Positions 42,431 through 53,684 of a stretch of DNA of 64,000 nt are shown one piece after another (positions within the stretch are counted from its first letter, which is position 1; each line of letters starts with the position of its first letter). Origin of the DNA: Isoetes taiwanensis (lineage: Eukaryota > Streptophyta > Lycopodiopsida > Isoetales > Isoetaceae); contig JAJEKV010000059.1 in assembly GCA_021234155.1 (NCBI GenBank), positions 4,639,228 through 4,703,227 on the forward strand, written 5' to 3'. A program made the position numbers and the translations under genes. Below the pieces are notes generated by a model. The model saw nothing but the letters and a program-made list of their open reading frames with translations. It was not told where the DNA came from and made no database searches.

Positions 42431-43915
42431 TTCTATGCTATTTTGTGCAGGACTGAGGCCATGCAGACGCCCTTCTTAATGGATCATTAACGCTTGAATT
42501 TGATGCAGAACTAGCTCCTTTTTATGTTGCTTTCGTACTTTATAAGCCACCCATTCTTGACAAAGAAAAGGTGTGGATAAGGTATATTTTTGCACTCGAA
42601 GGCTAATTCTATCCAGCAGAATTTCCATGTAAATGCAGATCTGCAAGAATATAATCACAATTAGATAGTGAATATGGATATCAAGAGAGCAGCTACTAGG
42701 AATGCTTAATAGGTTATTTCTCTTCCCATGTAGAACATTCTTATGGCCTCTGATGTTGTTGTACAACAATGTTGTTCTCTGTTTATATAGTCCAGATGAC
42801 ATCGAACCATCTGTAAGTTCTCTATTATTTTGAGCACCATAAAGTAAAGGGAAATTAGTATTGCAGGTTTCCTTCATTGAACACTTGTGGGTGAAAGCAT
42901 GCTACGGTGTACCACTTTTGGAACCCTCAAAAGTACCTACATTGGGTACTTTTAAAATTGGTACTTTCTACTCTTTCTTTCCATTAAAATCAATCCAAAA
43001 TTTTTGAGTTGAAGGTCAATAACATATCAATCTATAGTATTAGAGGATGACAATACTATTAGAGACTAAAATGGATGAATAAACTCTCAAGCTTATTGTT
43101 TATTGAGACATTAATGCAAGTTCCCAGTACCCATTCTGGGTAGTTTCGCACTCCCTAAAAAGAACTTTAGATGGTACACCCTAGCATGCTTTCACCCGTA
43201 TTAGGTAGTTTGTTAGATTGCATTGGATAATTTAAAGTGAAGCATCGAAGCTTTGAGGATGGTTGGTTACATAATAGTATGGCGGTTTCCTTCATCCTTA
43301 CACATTGTTGTCATTGAGCCACCTGCATATCCCGTTTTCCTATGAAGATACCTTATGCTGACTGCAGTCATATTGATTTATTTCCAGCTAGAGATTGACC
43401 TTAATCCGGGCTTGCATAGGACAGGGAACATTTGGCATGTCAAATTGGAAAGCTTAGGAGATTTTGAAAGATATGGCTAGAGATGCAAGGTCAGGCCTTT
43501 AACCTTTTTATAAGTTTTCTGAAAATAAGCGTTCATCCATCTTGCATACACATGCAGAACTTGCACGTGTAAAGCTTTTATAAGTACAATCATTGAGAAG
43601 AACTAAATAGTTCGTTCATAACAATAAATCCCGCATCAAATGTAATAACAAATGCCAACAATTGTTCTGCGCTTCCATATTGATATGTTGTGCTATTGCT
43701 TTACCAGGGTGATGTCAGCTGGGAAAAGGGAAACAGATTTAATGGACAGTGTGTACTTTTGGATCCGTACAGTCCCAGGACAAGGTTCTTATTGCTTTAC
43801 TTGATGTTATTTTTGTAAACAGTGACCTTGGTAATAAATTCGATTTGCAGAGAAACTTCCATTGTCCGCTCTTGGTTAGATGAAAGATGCTCCTAAATTT
43901 GACTGGGTGCAGCAA
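42431..43915 (+). pseudogene. Isoamylase-type (starch debranching) pseudogene, ISA2-like
   Basis: Exon-like pieces match the N-terminal (CBM48) part of plant isoamylases, which trim alpha-1,6 branches of glucan in plastid starch synthesis. Exon 43,388-43,489 encodes LEIDLNPGLHRTGNIWHVKL and then FERYG, with RCK after a TAG at 43,478-43,480. Exon 43,708-~43,784 continues with GDVSWEKGNRF and VLLDPYSPR. Exon 43,851-~43,916 has LSALG, an in-frame TAG, then APKFDW. A weaker piece is near 42,450-42,570 (SLTLEFDAELAPFYVAFVLY). FxRYGYRCK and NRTGxxWH order fits ISA2 better than ISA1. The catalytic alpha-amylase barrel is not found downstream. Two nonsense codons and the missing remainder argue for a dead fragment. 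Confidence 0.55.
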
Positions 43916-43916
43916 G

Positions 43917-46050
43917 GTAGCTTTATGTATGAGCATTTATTGATTATGATGTTACCATCTCAATTCCAGATTTTCTCAAGGCTGAAGCAACAGAAATTGA
44001 CACCGACAGTAGGAACAGTAAAATGGTAATCCTTATCTTGATTGGTTGTGGTAATGGCGAAATGTTATTGCTTCTTTTGATCATGAAGAATCGTATTCTG
44101 GTGACATTGTTATAAAGAGAAACAGATGGGTAATTTTTTACAGACAAGTTGTTACGCTGTGCCTTAATATGATTTTGTTCTATAGGATCTTAATTGTATG
44201 TGTTGACCATGGAAGCAAGTTAGAAAATTAATGCCGAAAACATGTGCATAGGTGCCTAGTCATGATTCTACTTTATGGATCTTATTATGTGTGTTGGCCA
44301 TGCAAGTAAAATAAGAAAGTGATGCCGAATGGTCAGCGCAGACCTGTCCACTTAGAGAAATGGTAGAAAATTAATGCTGACTAGTCATTAGAAATGCATC
44401 CACCTACAAAAGGAAAAAGTGATATAGAGATAGAGTTAAATTATAGAATTCTGGGGTGTGGGAATTATGGCCATTTATTGTATTTGTTTCTGTTATTGCA
44501 GGGTTGGAAGTGATGGAGACTATCATGTTACCATCTTGATTCAACGATGAGTATTGCATTAAAGTTATAGGCTTGGTAAAAAGTTAGTGTCGAGAGTAAG
44601 GGGTCTACCAGCTAAAGAAAACCATTTAACCATGCAGCCAGAGAAAAATGAGTATGGATTCGAGGACATACCTTTTTCTGTGATTCAGTTTCTTATTTCT
44701 TACAACAATAATTCTGGCATATTCAATGATACAATGTTTCATTTGCACTAGATCTAATTGTTTCACCTCATTCTCTCTCTAAAATGCAGACACGCACTAT
44801 TGTAGAGCTTTATTGGTCAAGCGAGTAACATGATGCCTTCTTTGGTTTGCATCTTTGAAAATGCCCTATAAAAGAAAGCGACAAAAGGCTACATGTAATT
44901 GCATACATTACCAAACAAGAACTTTATTTGTAGTCGTATACCATGTGTTTACATAGGGTGTTTAGCATTATTTATTGTCTTATACTGTACATGTGTTGTT
45001 TGCAGAAATAGAACAAACGAACTCAGAACATGCTTGCTTGGATTGTCATAAAAAACATGTCGTCCAGCCAAAGTTATTGAAGTTGTTCGAAGAATGTCTC
45101 TACATACTAAAGGATGTTAGTTACATTATCATTCTGAGCAGGAAACGAATGCACATGAGTGCATGATTAAGGTCATGGATGCAAAATTATTATGAATTAT
45201 TAGTTGGCTACCATGATTAGTTAGCAACATTTCACCGAAAGTTATGCTTCTTCATTGCAATTTTACACTCCTCTATACCAGCCATAAGTACCAAATGTGG
45301 CATAATTCAAGTAACAAAAAAGAAATTAAATAATGGCCACATATAGCCATTCCCCCATCATCAACACCCCCTTTCCCCCCCAAAACAAAATAAGAAAAAG
45401 GACGTTTTGTCACCACATTCATAACACATTCATAACACAGTAATCATCTTAAACCTTAACACAATGATTATCTTACACCTTAATCAACTCAACACTACAA
45501 CAACATTTTTTGCATCAACTTTGTCTTAGCCTACTACCACCTTCCACATTTAGTGAAGTAAAAGAGGAAGTCAAGTGCAAATCTATGAACACCATTCTTG
45601 ATTCCAACTCTACACCAACCCCGCTGGTGCTAGAAGCTTGATAAAAAAACAATGCAACAATGCCCATGCTCACGCAATAGAAATTGGATACCACTACAAT
45701 GTTACTCCCCCTCCCCAAAAAAAAAAAAAAAAATCGTGGTTAATGCATCTCTTTAAATTAGCAAAATTTTACCTAAAGTCAATTGCTACTCTTAAATTAC
45801 AAATGCATGAACACCATTCTTCAGTGCTCATACTAAACCTTGCCACTCAGCTGCCCCGTTTGCGCAAGCTCATCAACGCATTACTAAAAAAAAAATAGAA
45901 GGTTTACAAACTTTGTTGTTCTCTCGTCCTCCCTTGCACCTGTTCCAATGATACTAAGGACACATTAAGGTATCTAAGGGGCGGTCAACTCCAAATATTC
46001 TTTGCCTTATCCATGCATCATGCATCAGCCCAAAATTACACTCTAGGAAT
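43917..46050. other. Unassigned region, possible intron remnants
   Basis: T-rich sequence has occasional exon-like bits with splice signals (for example about 43,971-44,026 and 45,005-45,120), but no recognisable domain. It may be the rest of the decayed isoamylase locus. Nothing else was seen. Confidence 0.35.
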
Positions 46051-46059
46051 AGTGTAACC

Positions 46060-46330
46060 CAAAAATAGGAATCCATGGGAATCTACGCAATATCGTAAGA
46101 ATCTATGGGAATCTATATAATAGCCTACAGAGCCTAAGGAGAATCTCATAAAATCTAAAATCTAAGGTAATCCTCATAGAATCTAAGGGAATTTCATAAA
46201 ACGTAAAGGGACCTTGCTACTCGTCTACCCCAACTTTGCAATGCTAAATTTGGAACATGCACCATAATAATGATGATCTAAGAATCTAATGAAGAAATCT
46301 CGTAAAAAAGGAGAATCTTCATAAATTCTT
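46060..46330. repeat. Short GAATCT repeat patch
   Basis: About a dozen loose copies of GGAATCTA(T/C) occur in the same orientation as the 31-32.9 kb block, just outside the third palindrome-arm copy. Confidence 0.75.
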
Positions 46331-47547
46331 AGAAAACTGGAACATGGACAAACTGGAACATGCACACGCTAGAATATGCACCGTAGGATCGATTAAAAAA
46401 CTTGTATATGTATGTATATATGTTATATATATATATTATATATTTATATAATATACATATATATACAAGAAATTTAATGCGTCCTACGGCACATTGTTCC
46501 AGTTTTAGCATGTTCTTATGGGGCAAGGCCCTGTCGTGGTCTAGATAACCAATGATTCTACTGAGATTCTACTATATTTAGCATTCATGAAGATTCCCCT
46601 AGATTCTCTTAGAATTTTCTATTTTGATTGAGGTGCTTACCCATGAGCATTTAGAACCTTCCAAAATAATCTATTTTGGATCTGTGCAACATTTCTAAAA
46701 CACTTTCTATTTTTAGACTGAGGCGCTTGCCCTGAGCATCTAGAACTTTTTTTTTTCAAGATTTATATTGTACACCTTTATTATAAAATATTTTAGAATA
46801 TTCTATTGTGGCTCTTTGCAAAACCTTAAAAAAAAACTCTAAGATTTCATCAAGATTTTCTTAGATTCCCTTAAATATTATGAAGATCCTCTTAGATTCA
46901 ACTCGATTTTAAGCGATTCCATTAGACTTGTAAATATTTTCCTACATTCTCTTACAATTTATGAGATTTCCTTATATTCCCTTTAATTCTCCTCGATTCC
47001 CTTATATTCTAGAAATTTCTAGAACATTCTAGAACTTTCCAGAATATTCTGGAACTTTCAAAACATCCTAGAACTTTCTGGAAGTATTTCCCTATTCGCT
47101 TATATTTCCGAACATTCCCCTACAATCTAGAACTTATTAGAACAATTTGGCGTCAAAATATTTTTACCCCGGTTATTGTGATTCCATCGCAAGATATTCT
47201 CCCCCGCGGAATCACTAACCTCTGAGAACGGGATCCGTTCCGGAGGCCCCGTTATCCGTACCTGACAGCGTCAGGTGTACCTTCCGCCCTTTTATTCTAT
47301 GGGACGGAATCACCATCCAAAATATTCCAGTAAAACTTCAAATTTTTGAGGTTATCTTCTTCTGGAGGTTCTTGCCGGCTATGGCGCTCCGGCTATAGAT
47401 GGCCACTTGGGACGTTATTTTCTTGTGCAGATCCGGTATAGATATGGCGTTCTTTTTTCTTGTTCTCGTTATTTTCTTGTGCAGATCCGGTATAGATATG
47501 GCGGAAAAGAGGTGGCGTTCTTCCTTCTCTTTTGCTTCAAGATTTTT

Positions 47548-48198
47548 CTACGTTGAGCCGGGCTTAGGTAAGCCCGGGGTGTTTATCCTAGAAGATTTAC
47601 TTGTTATTTTATTTTCTTGTGCAGTTCCGGCAGTATAGATATGGCGGATCAGCTTAACCTTTTCACGCTCAGCTGCTTCCCCTGGATCCATGAGCGTATA
47701 AACAAGAATGGTGTCATCAGGGCTCTGCAGAAGGGCAAGATTCTGTTGCTCGTTTCTTTCTGGTCGTAGTAGCCATGTATTCCTTTGTTTCAGCCCAAGA
47801 TGTGAGCATGCAAACAAGGAAACAGAAAAGATTTCCTGATTTTGAGCGTGCCATGTTCTTCTTTCTTTCCAAGAAAACTCATCTTCGATATCAAAATATA
47901 ATACATAACGAATCCTTAGATTGTGGATAATCGATTCCGGTCGGCAAGTCAGATGGCAGGGTCGTAAATGGATCAAGAACTTGCAAAAACGAGGACCGAA
48001 ATTGCTGTTGGGGTCTTTCGTTTCTGTTGAAAAGCCATCTGTATATTCTTCAGTTATTATTTCTTTCCCTGTTGCTTTGCATGCTCTGCACAAGAAAATA
48101 ACGAGAACAAGAAAAAAAAAGAAGTTTCTTGATGTTTTACAGCGTTGCTTGTAATGGAAGAGTGTGCAAGCATTGGAAGCTGAAGGCTCTGCAGGCAT
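47548..48198 (-). other. 216-codon frame inside the MULE-like element, possible captured exons
   Basis: The frame is open on the minus strand. It contains an intron-3'-end-like sequence (TTTTCTTGTGCAG) before the segment RACKATGKEIITEEYTDG, and KDPNSNFGPRFCKFL. This suggests captured gene pieces, as in Pack-MULEs. I recognise no parent gene. The reading may be fortuitous. Confidence 0.3.
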
Positions 48199-48294
48199 TG
48201 GGCAAATAGGTTAAGTTATGAGTATGAGAGGCAGCAGGGGAAGATTATGGAACAGGGGATTAAACAGGATTTTGCAGCATAAAACTGGTTCTGG

Positions 48295-48352
48295 TCCCAG
48301 GGTTCTGGTGAGGCCGATCTGGCCTGGAGGTTCGAATCCTCCAGCCCAAAGA
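48295..48352 (+). other. tRNA T-arm-like hairpin
   Basis: CTGGAGGTTCGAATCCTCCAG is a perfect T-arm with the GTTCGAATCC B box. Upstream sequence does not give a D-arm or anticodon arm, so this is a fragment inside the MULE-like element. Confidence 0.35.
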
Positions 48353-48549
48353 GAACATCCTTCATTTCTTATTGCCGGAACAGGGTTATGTATGCTTAGC
48401 TAAACCATCCTGAACCAGTTTCTATGGAATCAAAGGAAATTTATCTCGAACCATTTTCTATGGAATCAAATGAAAATTTTGGATTGAACCATGGTAATTT
48501 TTCCTCTCTGTGGCCTGGCCTGTAGACAGATAGGTCCGGAGCGATTTGA

Positions 48550-49075
48550 AATTCCATGGTGATTCCACGGGAAGGAATATTATGGTATGTGATTCTACGG
48601 GTTAGAATATTATGGTACGCGGTGATTCCACGGGTTTAAATATCACGGTATGTGATTCCATCTGGCGGAATTACAGTTGTTGGTGATTCCACTCGGCAGT
48701 ATTTCACGAGGTGATTCCACCGGGCAGAATTTTACGGACGTGATTCCGCCAGGGGGTATTTCACCATGGTGATTCCACCTGGCGGGATATCAAGGTGATT
48801 CCGTCTGGTGGAATAGCAAGGTTGTGATTCCGTCTGGCGGAATAACACGATGGTGATTCCATCTCACGGAATCAGACGTTCATGATTCCATCTGGCGGAA
48901 TAGCAAGGTTGTGATTCCGTCTGGCAGAATAACACGATTGTGATTCCGTCTCGCGGAATAAATAATACGGTTGTGATTCCGTCTGGTGGAATACATGAGC
49001 GGTGATTCCATCTCGAAGAATCGTAAATTGGTGATTCCATCTGGCGGAATAGCAAAGTTGTGATTCCGCCGGAAG
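48550..49075. repeat. Array of 18 GTGATTCC...GGAAT motifs, subterminal
   Basis: GTGATTCC(A/G)(T/C)CTGGCGGAAT(A/T) variants recur about every 25-35 bases, 18 in one orientation. Each unit can form a small ATTCC/GGAAT hairpin. The same TGTGATTCCATCGC is in both terminal inverted repeats, so the array looks like an amplified end motif. Confidence 0.9.
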
Positions 49076-49454
49076 GTATAAATGACCTGAAAGCGACCCT
49101 GTCAGGTACGGATAACGGGGGCTCTGGTACGGATAACGGGGTCTTGGCCTGGTGATTCCGCGGGATGGAATTTTTTGCGATGGAATCACAATAACCGGGG
49201 TAAAAATATTTTGTTCCAACAATTTGGGCCTTTCTGGAAGGATTCTCTTAGATTCCCCCTAGATTCTCTTGTATTCCAAAACATTCTAGAATATTCTGGA
49301 ACTTTCTAGAACATTCCTAGAAGATTTTAGAACTTTTCAAAGCTTCCAGAACATTCTAGAACTTTCTTGAACTATCTAAAATGTTATATTCTATTTTATC
49401 TGAATTCGAATGTTACCCTTAAGTATTTTGAAACATAATTATTCATAGAACTAA

Positions 49455-49530
49455 TGCTTGGTTTAGTGGTTAGAGTGGGGGGTTTGGGGGGTTGAGGGCT
49501 AGGGTTCGAATTCCCCCAATAATATAAAAA
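49455..49530 (+). mobile_element. tRNA-derived SINE-like module, copy 3
   Basis: TGGTTTAGTGGTTAGAGTG (A box) and AGGGTTCGAATTCCCCC (B box) are about 45 bases apart, in the same orientation as copy 1. Confidence 0.6.
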
Positions 49531-49998
49531 TTTTTAAAAGCCTTTCCTTAAGGGAACGAGCATTCAACATGCTTAGACTCGATCAATGATCAAGATCTCA
49601 CCATATAAAAGCAATATGAGCCGTAGGATCTATTACATATAATTCCCAAAGCCATCTGGACCGTAGGATATGTGCCAAGCCACCTGAGCCGTAGGATCTC
49701 GTACCGACGATCAGAATCAAGAGCAACCTGGGCCGTTAGATCGATTACATATAATTCCCAAGCCATGTGCACCGTAGGATGTGTCCCAAACCAACGTGAG
49801 CCATAGGATCTCGTACCGACGATCAAGATCGAATCAACCTGGACCATAGGATCGCTTACATATAGTCTATACACAAACGCTCAAGCCATCTGGGCCCCAC
49901 GATACGTCCCAAAGCCACGTGAGCCGTAGGATCTTGGATCAACGGTTGGATTCAAGAGGACAAACATAAGAACATATATATGTTAGATATATATCTTT

Positions 49999-50205
49999 GG
50001 TATAAATTTATACCGAGAAAACTCTTACGGTATAATAAATTTATACCGCTCGAATCCTCTTGCTGTATAAATTTATACCGCTCGAGTCCTCTTGTTGTAT
50101 AAATCTATACCGCTCGAGTCCACTTGCGGTATAAATTTATACCGTGCGAACTCTCTAGCATACTATGTCCACACATTACTATCTATTGAGGTATAAATTT
50201 ATACC
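49999..50205. repeat. Array of six TATAAATTTATA palindromes, ~32-bp spacing
   Basis: Palindromes GGTATAAATTTATACC lie at 49,999-50,015, 50,028-50,048, 50,063-50,080, 50,096-50,112, 50,127-50,144 and 50,190-50,205. Spacers in the middle are related (GCTCGAGTCCTCTTG and variants). The array starts right after the palindrome-arm end. Unit 2 has a 3-base insertion at its centre. Confidence 0.9.
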
Positions 50206-52411
50206 ATCTTGAAATTTATTTGGAAGAAACTAAGGACTACAGAGACAAATAAATTACAAAGTCTAAAAAAGTCCAGATTGGATACATATGTCGCCATCGC
50301 GGTATACAGAAGTCTATAGCAAGCTGGAGGAACAAATAAGAGCAAGTGTATAAGGCAAAGCGCAAGCATCTTCGACTTCAACTCGCGTGTGAGGCACACT
50401 TTAAGGTGAAAATATTTGCTTCAGTGAGGCAATATCAAAATGTGTTGCATTTTTGGCAATTTTGTTCATAATTTTGTAGTGAATTCATATTCTTTGAACT
50501 AAATACGTTTTTGGGCACTCTTAGAGCTTGCTGTGTTTTTTCAATGTCTATTTTGTTTTGTCCTTAAAAATATTACTATTTCTCAAACCAAACTAGGGGG
50601 CCAAAAAATGGTACCAAACAAATTTGATAAAATAGTCAAATTGTCACACTTGTCACAAATATACCAAGAAAAGGGCATTTTTTGGGGAGATTTTAGGGAA
50701 TCTTTCAAAGATTCCTTTTAAAGTGCGTTTGGAGCAAATTAGTGGGTTTCATTTTAAACTTTGTTCAGGAGCTAAGCTATATATGGCGTCTGCATAGTCG
50801 TCCAAGCTTTCGTCTTGGGTCACTGAATGATGAAGAAACACCATCTAAAAAAAATCCAGCTCTCTATTTGAAGCGACAACGAGCCTAATGGCCAAAATCG
50901 CAGCTTATCCAGGCTTCTCTATTATGGGAAAATGGAACCAGAATGTGCTAAAGTTCTGGCAGATGATTTATGCATCCCAACTTCGTTTTCTAAGGCATGA
51001 ACTGTAGCCACAGAGTACACAATTTCGGAGTTTTTTTTTGCATTGCACCCTTGTAACAGAAGAAGATATGTAGCCCAAACAGTCCTCAAATCGTTAAGGC
51101 ATCCGCTGATCCTGGTCGCTGCATGTAGCCGCCAGATCATACAAATCTATACATCCTTTCTCATCTTTCTTATCCATAGCAGGCAGTCAGAGGAAGCCGC
51201 TCACCATGAAAAGGCAATCCTTGGACTGATAATTCCCAGAGCTTCACGGCTTGCCCTAGAATCAAACTTGCCATTGCAAATTTTTGAAAAATAGCGGATC
51301 CAGAACTGGTTGCATATCCGGGCTCTACCACATCCAATATGTTAGCCGCTCAAATTAGGTCGCTCAAATTATGTCTAATGAGCAAACTGCATAAACCTTA
51401 GGTCAAAAAATATTTTCTTTTAAATCTGTCTTTCGTCATTAGGTTTGAAGAGTCTTTGCCATAATGGCTCTATTAAAAGTAAAATACTATGTTTACCATA
51501 TATTTCCTAAAAACCACCATTTGGCCAATGCCAATTATTTAAATGCTACACTTGCCCCAGTCCAGAATTACATCCCGTACTTGTGCATCAAGAAAACTTT
51601 GCCATGTCAAATAGCTCACCTAGCTGAATCTTGAGTTATAGTCCAGTTCCAATATTTGAAAGAAATTTTCCTGATTGGACCTACACAAATATTTTGAGTC
51701 AGGCATTGCCTTTTAGTGGACACCGGTCCCTGCATTTACCCAGAGGTGAACATGCACTCCAAAGTAATTAATTGATTAAATGCACCCAATAGTGAACATC
51801 AATAAAAAAAAACCCTACCACCTACCGTGGAATGCGGGTAAACACACCTTGATAGTATCAATCTGTGACCATGGGAAGAGATAACCCCCACTGCCACAGC
51901 AGGGGTTAAGCCTCATCCCATAATTTAAAGCAGAAGAAGATTCTAGATTTAGAACATACCTTGTTAATGATTTTTTTAGCAACTATAGCACCACTGTGCT
52001 GTCGTGTGCTGTCATATTGACATAATTATATAGCCACCTGGCAGCCAACTGGCATATGTAAAGTAGGCAACTATAGAGCCAACTGGCATAACCATAGTAT
52101 CAAGCCTCGTGGCTAGTTGAAAGATGTATAGCTAATGGAATACACTATAGAGCATGGTACACTAATGTAAGCATTGACATGTCACTCTGCTTCCTGTATA
52201 ACTCAGAGCGTCCAACTGTTTGTACCACGTGAGGCAATGCCTCATGCAATCTGCACAAATATAACCGTAATGTAGTTTAGTCTGGTTAAATAGGAAGACC
52301 AAAAAATCTATGAGAGGGAGATTCCCCACGAGTGTTTGATCTTCAAAATCATTTAGAGCAAAGGAAGAGAGGCATCACCAGGTATCCCTAGTGAAATGAA
52401 CTGTCTAAAAC
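50206..52411. other. Unassigned region, no gene seen
   Basis: AT-rich sequence. Open frames are under 85 codons and overlapping. No domain was recognised. Confidence 0.5.
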
Positions 52412-53316
52412 AAACCCAGCCTGAACTAGCATACGCTAGACCAGCATCTACCTCGGTCAATCCCTTGGTAGTATTATCATCCTAATATCTAAACTGAACA
52501 AGCCAGTCTAGACTAGTACCTCTTTTTCCAAAGCCTAAGTAATATGAAGACTATTAATCAATGACTAAAAATTAAAGCATATGCATTATGAGACTGAAAT
52601 TCTTTTCACTATATTTAACGAGACAGAGCCAGAAAGAAGAATTCCATCTTTTAGATGTTTATCAACGTATCATATCATACCTTGAATCATATCATATCCT
52701 TAAAGAAGAAAATAGATCTTTTAACCCAAATATCTTCTATATCATATTTCATGTTTTAAAATTCAGAAGTACAAAAGCATTCCAAAAATAAAAGTTGATA
52801 TTAATAACCAGTTTTGAAATCTGTTTTTGTCATTTAGATGAACTGCTGACACCAAGCTTGTTTCTCAGCTACAGCCATATTCTCTTCCACAACTCCATCA
52901 TTCTTCAAGCCTAGTCCAACTACAAAAGCAAAGGGAACAATGGGAAGAAAATCCCGTACCTGCAGCCAATCAGTACCCTGTTAGCGTGAAAACGGTATCA
53001 GGGCAAGGGCCAAAAGGTACATTGGGATTTTCAGTTCATCATTGATTACCCATTGTGCCTTTTGCCCTGAGTTAGAACTAGCAAAAGAAATGAAAGGAGA
53101 ATATATTAGCAACTGCCATTATCCATGTCTATGCATTATATAGTACCCTCTGTGATCTTGCTAAAATTAATATTATTCCTTTGCTGATGTCAATAATGCA
53201 AAGTCCCTGCTGTTACATATCAGCCAGCCTGAAGTAGATTAAGTGTTTGACAGATCAAAAGCATATGCTGCATTCATGTAATACAGAAGCTATGTTCTCT
53301 ACAAACCCCAACAAAA
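52412..53316. repeat. Dispersed segment, copy 2 (905 bp)
   Basis: Nearly identical to 19,173-20,057 and in the same orientation. It has small insertions (GGAGAATATATTAG, near 53,095, and a few bases near 52,740). Its right edge coincides with the end of the RING domain of the minus-strand gene at 53,274-53,684. Confidence 0.92.
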
Positions 53317-53684
53317 CAGCAAAGGGGACATAAACCATGAGAACGAAGCCACGGATCCACGCATTCTGCATGGAAACAGTGCAGGCAATTGTGCATCATC
53401 CTCAGCCCCTCGTCCTTCTCGTTGAATTCCGCAAGGCAGATTGCGCACCCTGATATCTCCCCATTTGCCTGCTGCTTCACCTCTAACAGTTTCTGGTAGT
53501 TAAATAGTGGAAAATTCTTCAGATCTTCCTTGTTCAGACCTTCCTTTGGCCTTGGCTCTGCCTCTTCTGGGCTTATTTGCAGTGCTTGCATCATGTGGAG
53601 CGCCTTTGTGGCCATAAAACAGCCGAAAATTATGACAACAAAAATAATGAACCATAGGATTAGCAGAAGCATCGACTGGTTCAT
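53274..53684 (-). CDS. ATL-type RING-H2 finger protein with replaced C-terminus
   Basis: ATL proteins are membrane-anchored E3 ubiquitin ligases. The 136-codon frame has an N-terminal transmembrane segment ([18 protein letters not shown], about residues 5-23), the GLD-type motif ([15 protein letters not shown], about 49-63) and a RING-H2 finger. In it CAIC starts at about residue 80, C-x-H and H-x2-C are [12 protein letters not shown] is present, and CPLC closes it. All eight metal ligands are present. The last 14 residues ([14 protein letters not shown]) come from the dispersed repeat, whose edge is one to two codons after the final Cys. The original tail is lost, so function is uncertain, but the catalytic domain is whole. 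Single-exon structure is normal for ATLs. Confidence 0.8.
   Translation of the reverse strand: MNQSMLLLILWFIIFVVIIFGCFMATKALHMMQALQISPEEAEPRPKEGLNKEDLKNFPLFNYQKLLEVKQQANGEISGCAICLAEFNEKDEGLRMMHNCLHCFHAECVDPWLRSHGLCPLCCFVGVCREHSFCIT

Larger units (their letters stand above)
47151..49217. mobile_element. MULE-like non-autonomous element with 10-bp target duplication
   Basis: The inverted ends share CAAAATATTTTTACCCCGGT and continue with TATTGTGATTCCATCGCAA. They are flanked by a perfect direct repeat AACAATTTGG (47,141-47,150 and 49,218-49,227). Ten bases fits Mutator-like transposition (9-11 bp). Further in, CCCCGTTATCCGTACCTGACAG (left) is mirrored, twice, near 49,105-49,140. The interior has no transposase, an array of TIR-like motifs (48,550-49,075), and a ~25-bp direct repeat (CTTGTGCAGATCCGGTATAG) occurring three times at 47,429-47,643. 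A captured host segment is possible in the middle. Confidence 0.9.
46360..49985. repeat. Third palindrome-arm copy (C), split by an inserted element
   Basis: The interval from CACCGTAGGATCGATTAAAAAACTTG and its TA-rich palindrome (46,380-46,500), through the inverse of 34,980-35,700 (46,500-47,150), to the SINE-like and CCGTAGGATC modules (49,218-49,985) is one repeat copy. It is interrupted by the 47,151-49,217 insertion. It ends at AGGACAAACATAAGAACATATAT, the same sequence that forms the centre of the 34.37-kb palindrome. Confidence 0.85.

Noticed and set aside
49999-50205. CRISPR-like array
   Set aside because: The repeats are palindromes with near-identical spacers in a plant nuclear context; no cas genes and no unique spacers.
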